DNA from: Bacteriovoracaceae bacterium UBA1018
GTDB lineage: Bacteria; Bdellovibrionota; UBA1018
Direction of reading: 5' to 3'
Assembly (NCBI GenBank): GCA_002291495.1
Contig: DBAE01000083.1
Location: 30,075-36,955, forward strand
DNA length: 6,881 nt
Below are positions 1-4,998 of the stretch, one piece after another. A program made the position numbers and the translations under genes. Under the pieces are notes generated by a model. It was not told the origin of the DNA and ran no database searches. It saw nothing but the letters and a program-made list of their open reading frames with translations. The first letter of the stretch is position 1, and every line of letters starts with the position of its first letter.

Positions 1-1
1 C

Positions 2-499
2 CTCGCAGTAAGTCTGTATTCTTCAATGATTGCTAAACAGATCGGTTGGCACTCGCCTCAGACTCTTTATAAAGTGTCCATGGGGGGGTTATTACATGAC
101 GTCGGTCTCAAGGAGATTGATCGTAGCATCTTGGAGAAATCTAGATCAACTTTAACCCTAGATGAGTTGCGGTCGATGGAAACTCAACCTACCCGTGGCA
201 CTGAGCTTCTCGGACGCGATGCAAGCATTCCGAGCGACGTTCTGCAAATCATTCTGCAGCATCACGAGCGAGATCAAGGTACTGGATATCCGGCCGGACT
301 GATTAAGAATAGGATACATCCGTTAGCTAGGTTAATAGGAATGGTCGATGAATTCTGTGAGCTATTACTGCAGGCACCTGGATACATGGGTACTAAACCT
401 CGAGACGCCTTTAAAAGATTGCTCTTTGTGCACTCTAATAGTTTTGATCCGCAGTATATGTTGGGCCTCAAGAAATTACTCCAGATCAAAGACGAATAA
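2..499 (+). CDS. HD-GYP domain protein, 3' part (5' end outside window), degenerate metal/signature residues
   Basis: The frame is open from base 2, so the ATG at 26 is probably internal and the true start lies upstream. The visible 165 codons match the HD-GYP output domain, a family whose active members hydrolyse cyclic di-GMP (or cGAMP) in the cytoplasm. Numbering from the ATG at 26, the HD pair is H24-D25 (LLHDVGLKEID), the HHE motif is H79-H80-E81-R82, the GYP motif is G87-Y88-P89, and the late Asp of the V-D-E-F segment is D108. Several usual residues are altered. The Lys of HDxGK is Leu28, with a Lys one place later. The His of the M-x-x-HP-x-x-G segment is Gln54. The Asp of HHExxDGxGYP is Gln84. 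Activity may thus be reduced or lost, or the protein may be a c-di-GMP or partner sensor. Many relatives carry an N-terminal receiver (RpfG type); that part is not visible here. The downstream receiver and kinase genes suggest a shared signalling role. The family call is firm; catalysis is uncertain. Confidence 0.88.
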   Translation, partial: LAVSLYSSMIAKQIGWHSPQTLYKVSMGGLLHDVGLKEIDRSILEKSRSTLTLDELRSMETQPTRGTELLGRDASIPSDVLQIILQHHERDQGTGYPAGLIKNRIHPLARLIGMVDEFCELLLQAPGYMGTKPRDAFKRLLFVHSNSFDPQYMLGLKKLLQIKDE

Positions 500-518
500 C
501 TTAATATTTCTTTAATTT

Positions 519-524
519 TATAAT
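519..524 (+). promoter_or_regulatory. Possible -10 element for the receiver/kinase operon
   Basis: A perfect TATAAT lies in an AT-rich stretch 90 bases before the ATG at 614, in the only sizeable gap of the plus-strand block. No good -35 hexamer is seen at 16-18 bp spacing, so this is a composition-supported guess. If it is real, the leader is about 80 nt and includes the small inverted repeat at 553-568. Confidence 0.25.
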
Positions 525-552
525 CTTTTAAGAATTCATTCCTTAGTTTTTA

Positions 553-568
553 GTCGGATTCAGCCGAC
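553..568 (+). repeat. Short inverted repeat in the leader before the receiver gene
   Basis: GTCGG and CCGAC form a perfect 5-bp stem around a 6-base loop (ATTCAG). No T-run follows on the plus strand, so it does not look like a rho-independent terminator for the HD-GYP gene. It could be a small operator or leader hairpin, but a 5-bp stem may also arise by chance. Confidence 0.25.
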
Positions 569-600
569 ACGAATATATGTCATCAATTAACTGGTGAATG

Positions 601-607
601 AGGAAGG
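601..607 (+). promoter_or_regulatory. Strong ribosome binding site for the first receiver gene
   Basis: AGGAAGG sits 6 bases before the ATG at 614. It is the best Shine-Dalgarno match in the plus-strand block and fixes that start. The next two genes have weaker sites (GAGG at 1047-1050 and GGA at 1440-1442). Confidence 0.7.
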
Positions 608-613
608 TTCTTC

Positions 614-1036
614 ATGGGGGCGGTAACACCATTTGTGCTGTTTTTAGATGATGAAGCAGAAATTCTTGAATCATTCAAAAGATTTTTAAGAAAAGAAAGC
701 TACCAATCACTTTACACCTCATCGATAAGTGAAGCTCTCGATTTAGTTAAAGCTAATAAACCTCATTTAATAATCACCGATTATCGAATGGGTTCAATTA
801 CTGGCCTTCAGTTCGTAGAGCAGGCTCGGCAAACTCATCCCCATGCAATCTATGTTATCTATAGTGGTTTCGCTGATGAAAAGCCTATCCAGGATGCATT
901 GGCCAGTAAGATGATTGATCGATTTATCAATAAACCATGGGAAGTGCGTTCGATTAAAGCCGAAATTGCGGCACTCCTTGAGCTTTATAGAAAACTCTAT
1001 TCTTCAGCTGAACCTAACGGGGAGTCTGCAGCATAA
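614..1036 (+). CDS. Response regulator receiver protein without an output domain (KPW type)
   Basis: This 140-residue protein is essentially one receiver domain, residues about 7-127, with a short tail. The acidic pair is D12-D13 (FLDDEAEI), the predicted phospho-acceptor is D56 (IITDYRMG), the switch Ser is S84 (IYSGF), and the conserved Lys is K107 in NKPW. The RFINKPW ending and the DxRM segment are typical of receivers linked to HD-GYP or hybrid kinase systems (RpfG-like). One oddity is Gly60 where most relatives have Pro (DxRMP). No DNA-binding or enzymatic domain follows, so it should act by phosphotransfer or by docking on another protein. The start is set by AGGAAGG 6 bases upstream. 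It is followed after 21 bp by a second receiver gene and then a histidine kinase, probably in one transcript. The kinase is its likeliest phosphodonor, by inference from position. Confidence 0.93.
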   Translation: MGAVTPFVLFLDDEAEILESFKRFLRKESYQSLYTSSISEALDLVKANKPHLIITDYRMGSITGLQFVEQARQTHPHAIYVIYSGFADEKPIQDALASKMIDRFINKPWEVRSIKAEIAALLELYRKLYSSAEPNGESAA

Positions 1037-1057
1037 AAGCAAGAACGAGGTATCAAA

Positions 1058-1432
1058 ATGGCAAAGATCTTAGTTGTTGATGATAGTATGTCGATTGTCA
1101 AGCTCATCTCTAGTCGCTTACAACAAGCCGGTCATCAGATTGTTGCAAGCGGATCGGATGGCGAGCAAGGAGTTCGGCTCTTTCAGCAGCATTCGCCCGA
1201 CGTAACGTTGTTGGATGTTACGATGCCTAATAAAGACGGACGTCAGTGTCTTACTGAAATTATGAAAGCTAGTCCAAAAGCAAAAGTCATCATGCTCTCC
1301 TCAGTTGCTGATGAGAGTGTAATTCAAGAATGTATTAAGCTAGGTGCAAAAATTTTCGTGAATAAAGCGACTCTTCCCCAACGCGGAAGTATCGAAAGCC
1401 GGGTTGAAGAAGTCCTAAAGTTAGCGGCTTAA
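1058..1432 (+). CDS. CheY-like single-domain response regulator
   Basis: A complete 124-residue receiver domain of CheY size. The acidic pair is D8-D9 (LVVDDSMS), the phospho-acceptor is D53 (TLLDVTMPNKDG), the switch residue is S81 or S82 (MLSSVAD), and the conserved Lys is K103 (FVNKA). The residue after that Lys is Ala rather than the usual Pro, a difference from the receiver just upstream. There is no output domain, so signalling should be by protein contact, as for CheY, or by serving in a phosphorelay. A GAGG 7 bases before the ATG supports the start. It lies 21 bp after one receiver gene and 16 bp before a kinase that has a CheX-like domain. CheX proteins dephosphorylate CheY-P, so this protein is the natural candidate substrate of both halves of that kinase. 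That pairing is inferred from adjacency. No flagellar or chemoreceptor gene is present to support a motility role. Confidence 0.93.
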   Translation: MAKILVVDDSMSIVKLISSRLQQAGHQIVASGSDGEQGVRLFQQHSPDVTLLDVTMPNKDGRQCLTEIMKASPKAKVIMLSSVADESVIQECIKLGAKIFVNKATLPQRGSIESRVEEVLKLAA

Positions 1433-1448
1433 TAGAGTTGGAATAATT

Positions 1449-2858
1449 ATGGAAATACAAAGACTAACAGATTTGCAACTTGAGCATGCATTGGTGGCGA
1501 ACTCGACGAAATACGCCGCTTTTTTGTCGGAAGTATTGACAGGCATGTTCGAGATCAATTGTAGTATGGACCGCAAACCGGAAATTTTGAATGAACTAGC
1601 TCCTTACGAGGGGTATACGGCCTCGATATTGTTTATTGGTACGGCATTCGGTGAGTTTGTATTAAGAATTCAAAAGCCAGTCGCTCGAAAACTATTTAAA
1701 AATTGTTCTTCGGATCTCGAGCTCGAAGATGCATTAGTCGAAGCACTTAATATTGCCGTCGGCCAATGCATGCCTTTTTTGGGAGAAACTTTTCATAAGT
1801 TAACTATCACTTCCCCTCGAATAACATCTGGCAAATCAAAGCTACCTAAAGTTAAAGCTGCAGAAGTTTTGTTGAATACTCCGGACGGTGCGATATCGTG
1901 TGTTTTTTATATTGACCAAATGAAACTAGATATCGCGTCATCGTATAAAGAGATCATCAGCAATTTATCATTGGCAAACCGAGAAATTACTGAAGCTCAT
2001 CAAAAACTCAAAGAACAACAAGCTCAACTCGTTCATAATGAAAAAATGGCATCTCTGGGGATTATGGCAGCGGGTATGGCTCATGAGATTAATAATCCCC
2101 TGGCATTTGTGTTCGGAAACGTAGAGGTACTTCAGGGCTACTGTACCGCTATGGCCTCCGTACTTCAGTCATATAGTCACTTTGCATCAGCGGTTTTTGC
2201 TGAAGATGGTTCGGATCTAAAAGCTAAAATTGAGGGTATGAAGAAGGCCTGGCAAGAAGAAGACTTAGATTACGTAATTGGCGACACTGAAGCACTTATC
2301 GAGCAGTCAAGAAACGGATTAAGCAGAATTAGAAATATCGTAGGAGCGCTTAGGAAATTTTCGCGGCAAGACAACGAAGAGGCTATCATGATCAATCTCA
2401 ATGACGAGGTTGAGAATGCTCTAATGCTCGTCCTGCATCAAACGAAGGGTAAATGTACTTTAGTGAAGAACCTTAGCTCTCCTCCCAAGGTATTGGGTTA
2501 CTCCAATCAGATTGAACAAGTGATCGTTAATTTAGTCAGTAACGCATTACACGTACTACCTCAGGAGGGTGGAGTGATCAAAATATCCACACGTGGGGAA
2601 AATGAAGTTGCAGTTCTTGAAATTTCCGACAACGGTTCCGGTATTACTCCCGAGAATCTATCAAAGTTGTTCACTCCATTTTTTACTACTAAACCGATAG
2701 GCCAAGGCACGGGACTCGGTTTAGCAATTAGCCATGGTATTGTAGAACGCCATGGCGGTACCATTTCCGTCCAAAGCGAAGTGGGAATTGGAACTACGTT
2801 TACTATTCGCCTAGCAGGCGCCATCAGTGCAAAAAATTCCGAAAAGATAGCATCATAG
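1449..2858 (+). CDS. Cytoplasmic histidine kinase with N-terminal CheX-like phosphatase domain
   Basis: 469 residues with no signal peptide or membrane segment. Residues about 15-160 resemble the CheX fold of CheY-P phosphatases, with the signature E98-A-L-N101 followed by G105 (family pattern ExxNxxxG). It is preceded by an alternating beta segment (ASILFIGTAFGEFVL) and followed by a late P-x-I-x-x-G element at 123-128 (PRITSG). A charged helix, about 163-200, links this to the dimerisation domain, where H212 in HEINNPL is the predicted phosphorylated His. The dimerisation hairpin is long: the returning helix (RIRNIVGALRKFSR, 293-306) lies over 80 residues after H212. The ATP-binding domain shows the N box (N361, N365), G1 (D394-N-G-S-G398), the F box (FTPFFTTK) and G2 (GQGTGLGLAIS, 418-428). 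The ribosome binding site is weak, 16 bp after the CheY-like gene, which suggests translational coupling. The kinase assignment is firm. The CheX assignment rests on the motif and general pattern only. Confidence 0.93.
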   Translation: MEIQRLTDLQLEHALVANSTKYAAFLSEVLTGMFEINCSMDRKPEILNELAPYEGYTASILFIGTAFGEFVLRIQKPVARKLFKNCSSDLELEDALVEALNIAVGQCMPFLGETFHKLTITSPRITSGKSKLPKVKAAEVLLNTPDGAISCVFYIDQMKLDIASSYKEIISNLSLANREITEAHQKLKEQQAQLVHNEKMASLGIMAAGMAHEINNPLAFVFGNVEVLQGYCTAMASVLQSYSHFASAVFAEDGSDLKAKIEGMKKAWQEEDLDYVIGDTEALIEQSRNGLSRIRNIVGALRKFSRQDNEEAIMINLNDEVENALMLVLHQTKGKCTLVKNLSSPPKVLGYSNQIEQVIVNLVSNALHVLPQEGGVIKISTRGENEVAVLEISDNGSGITPENLSKLFTPFFTTKPIGQGTGLGLAISHGIVERHGGTISVQSEVGIGTTFTIRLAGAISAKNSEKIAS

Positions 2859-2861
2859 AAA

Positions 2862-4661
2862 TTATCTCTTGGGTTTTTGGCTTCGAACTGATTCGATCCA
2901 TTCAGCAATCTGTTGCTCTAAGATCGAAAGTGAAACGGTTCCGTATCCGATCACTCCTTTGTGAAACTCTTTGATGTCAAACTTTGTTCCAAGTTCCTTT
3001 TCCGCAAGTTTTCGAAGTTGAATGATCTTGAGTTGGCCAATTTTGTAAGCCAGAGCTTGCCCGGGTAAAACTGAATAGCGGTCAGCCTCAGTTTCAATAT
3101 CTTTCATGTCAGAAGCTAAATGCTGTGACATGTACTGAATGACTTTTTCACGGGACCATCCAAAACCATGGATGCCGCTGTCGACGACAAGTCTCACGGC
3201 TCTTAGCATTTCGGCATTGAGATTTCCTAGTCGCTGCATAGTGTCTTTGAATGCGCCCATTTCACGTCCGAGATACTCAGCATAGAGTGCCCAACCTTCA
3301 ACAAATGAAGTAGAGTTGAAAATCTTACGCTGATACTCAGAGAGCTGATCTTTCATCTCGTACTGAAGTGCGAGTTGGAAGTGATGCCCAGGTACCGCCT
3401 CATGAAGGGACAAGGTAGTTACTTCATAATTGGGCACAGCCTTGAGGTTCTTGGTATTGATAATGAAACGTCCGAGAGGAGTCATTTCAGTTGGAACTTT
3501 GTAACTTGCTGAAGCTTCCTCTGGGTTTCCAGCCTCGGCAAGCTGATAGTCTGTTTTAGGCGTCAGGCTGAAATAATTTGGAATCTTCTTTGCGATTTCT
3601 TTTTTTACTTTGTCGAAAGCTTGGAACATCTCAGATGCTGACTTGTAATAGTATTTTTCATCGTGAGTTAAAGAGTGAAGAAATGCTTTGAAATCTCCTT
3701 CAAACTTAATTTCTTTTCGAATCGCTTCCATTTCTGCAGCAATGCGCTCGACTTCCTTTAAGCCTGTATTATGTACATCCTGAGCGCTCAGTTTGAGATT
3801 TGTATTAGCTAAGATTTGAAATGCATACCAATCCTTGCCGTTTTTAAGGTCAGATAGTCCATATCCTTGACGGCAATGAGGCATGTATTCTTTTCGAAAG
3901 TAGGTATCAAACTTTCGTAAGCTAGGGAGGATCCGGTCACTGATCATCATTTTAAATCCAGCTTTGATTCGCTCTTGGTCAGCTGCCGCAAACTCTTTAG
4001 GCATGACAGTCGTCGGTCTCCAGAAAGGGTTTTTTTCGACTTCTGGTTCAAGCCCTTCTTGAATTGATTTGATCGCTTTGTCGGCTACAACACAGTTTAA
4101 AATGATCTTCTTTTTGATGCCTTTTTTTAGAAGGTCGATCTGTCGATCGATGTAGATCGGGAAACCTTCCGAACGTTTGATAAACGCTTCATAGTGTTTG
4201 ACCGAATCGAAAGGAAAGTAGGTCAAGCTTGGGCTCGAATCATCGATGTAGTATCTGATGCGATTGCCCATCTGATTGAAATCGAGGTACTCACTAGGAT
4301 AGTCAAAATACCTCAAAGAGATTTCCATATCTTCTTTGAAAAGTTTATAAGTTCTTAAGTCTTTTGCAGCGAGGGCGCGGGTGTTGATTTTTTTTAAGTC
4401 GCTGAGAGCAGCTTTATAGAGCTTCTTATATCGGTCGAAGTACTCAGGGCTAAGATAGTCTCCAAACTTATCAAGATCTTCTTCGACGTTATAGTAAGTG
4501 GCTGAGAAGGCATCGGCCCTTTTGATGCCATCCGAATATCGGGAAATAATCGAAGTTAGATTTTCAGCGTCTGACACTGGCGTCTGTGGATTAGCAAAAG
4601 CCAGAGTTGGAAGCATGCTGATAATTAAAGTGATCCCCGTCCATCTTAGAAATTTGCTCAT
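2862..4661 (-). CDS. Exported DUF885-family protein, putative zinc metallopeptidase
   Basis: This 599-residue protein is of normal length for DUF885. A signal peptide is clear: a basic start (MSKFLR), a hydrophobic run to residue 22, and a probable signal peptidase I site A21-F-A23|N24. There is no lipobox Cys, so a soluble periplasmic or secreted product is expected. The family signature H420-E-A-V-P-G-H426-H427 is present, with the downstream E455-G-W-A-L-Y-A-E462 block and the C-terminal PGQALAYKIG and FHKGVIGYG blocks. These resemble metallopeptidase zinc-ligand arrangements, but substrates for this family are not established, so the peptidase role is inference. The mature part has only two Cys, C190 and C263, which could form a disulfide after export. 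The ATG at 4661 is the only start: in-frame codons upstream give no ATG, GTG or TTG before a stop, and the ribosome binding site is poor. It lies 62 bp downstream of rpoZ on the same strand, and its stop is 3 bp from that of the convergent kinase gene. Confidence 0.9.
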   Translation of the reverse strand: MSKFLRWTGITLIISMLPTLAFANPQTPVSDAENLTSIISRYSDGIKRADAFSATYYNVEEDLDKFGDYLSPEYFDRYKKLYKAALSDLKKINTRALAAKDLRTYKLFKEDMEISLRYFDYPSEYLDFNQMGNRIRYYIDDSSPSLTYFPFDSVKHYEAFIKRSEGFPIYIDRQIDLLKKGIKKKIILNCVVADKAIKSIQEGLEPEVEKNPFWRPTTVMPKEFAAADQERIKAGFKMMISDRILPSLRKFDTYFRKEYMPHCRQGYGLSDLKNGKDWYAFQILANTNLKLSAQDVHNTGLKEVERIAAEMEAIRKEIKFEGDFKAFLHSLTHDEKYYYKSASEMFQAFDKVKKEIAKKIPNYFSLTPKTDYQLAEAGNPEEASASYKVPTEMTPLGRFIINTKNLKAVPNYEVTTLSLHEAVPGHHFQLALQYEMKDQLSEYQRKIFNSTSFVEGWALYAEYLGREMGAFKDTMQRLGNLNAEMLRAVRLVVDSGIHGFGWSREKVIQYMSQHLASDMKDIETEADRYSVLPGQALAYKIGQLKIIQLRKLAEKELGTKFDIKEFHKGVIGYGTVSLSILEQQIAEWIESVRSQKPKR

Positions 4662-4723
4662 TTCTGAATGATGGAAAAGAGTTGCGTCGATTGCAAGGCA
4701 ATAGATGCAGGTAATTAAGTCAG

Positions 4724-4951
4724 TTAGTTAGGCATTGGAGGCAAATCATCAAGGTCGCTAGGTTGATGATTTTTAAGGACTACTTTGCCAGCAGCAATTT
4801 CACGAAGTGCTGTAACAACAATCCGATTTTTGCATTTGACTAGAGGTTCAGAACCTTTAAAGAGTTGGCGTGCGCGGCGGGTAGCTAAGTGTACCAATTC
4901 ATACATATTTTCAACATTGCCCAAACAATCTTCGATAGTTACGCGTGCCAT
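4724..4951 (-). CDS. rpoZ: DNA-directed RNA polymerase omega subunit
   Basis: A 75-residue omega subunit, the small polymerase component that chaperones and clamps beta-prime; in many proteobacteria it also contributes to a ppGpp site. The family start [10 protein letters not shown] is followed by the helix [17 protein letters not shown] and the block [16 protein letters not shown] (residues 42-57), all diagnostic. The frame stays open upstream to an ATG at 5020, but the ATG at 4951 is preferred. It begins exactly at the family N-terminus, has AGAGG 5 bases before it, and avoids overlap with the acyl-CoA synthetase gene ending at 4995. Residue 16 is Met where many homologues have Arg (NRFDLV/NRFELV), and there are two Cys (9 and 40). 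rpoZ often sits beside gmk and spoT; here its neighbours are a lipid-activation enzyme and an exported peptidase-like protein. Confidence 0.95.
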   Translation of the reverse strand: MARVTIEDCLGNVENMYELVHLATRRARQLFKGSEPLVKCKNRIVVTALREIAAGKVVLKNHQPSDLDDLPPMPN

Positions 4952-4956
4952 AAGTA

Positions 4957-4961
4957 CCTCT
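4957..4961 (-). promoter_or_regulatory. Ribosome binding site that fixes the rpoZ start
   Basis: On the minus strand AGAGG lies 5 bases before the ATG at 4951. It supports this start over the longer in-frame alternative at 5020. Confidence 0.75.
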
Positions 4962-4969
4962 TTGTCCCA

Positions 4970-4998
4970 TAGGTAGCGGAATCTGTCAGAACAGTCAA
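4970..4998 (-). promoter_or_regulatory. Possible rpoZ promoter over the end of the acyl-CoA synthetase gene
   Basis: On the minus strand TTGACT (4993-4998) is a five-of-six match to the sigma70 -35 box and overlaps the TGA stop of the upstream gene. At 17 bp spacing the -10 position reads TACCTA, a poor match. It may give rpoZ separate expression from the upstream gene, but the -10 is weak, so this is tentative. Confidence 0.22.

Noticed and set aside
274..489. Minus-strand open frame opposite the HD-GYP gene
   Set aside because: It is antisense to a gene with strong family motifs, shows no recognisable domain and has no ribosome binding site support.
26..499. ATG at 26 as the true start of the HD-GYP gene
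   Set aside because: The frame is open from base 2, its codons continue the expected domain helix, and there is no ribosome binding site. It is an internal Met of a gene cut by the window edge.
553..568. Inverted repeat as a terminator of the HD-GYP gene
   Set aside because: Only a 5-bp stem with no following T-run; kept only as a weak repeat.
2561..2908. Minus-strand open frame opposite the kinase ATP-binding domain
   Set aside because: It overlaps both the kinase and the end of the DUF885 gene in another frame; it is a shadow of the G1/G2 region.
4132..4160. Clustered TCGATC/GATC repeats
   Set aside because: They lie inside the DUF885 coding sequence and follow from its codons (RQIDLL region); spacing is irregular and no operator is evident.
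4691..4701. Small palindrome TTGCAAGGCAA between rpoZ and DUF885
   Set aside because: A 4-bp stem is too short to call; no T-run or promoter context.
4785..4976. Plus-strand open frame opposite rpoZ
   Set aside because: It is antisense to a clear omega gene, with no motif or start signal.
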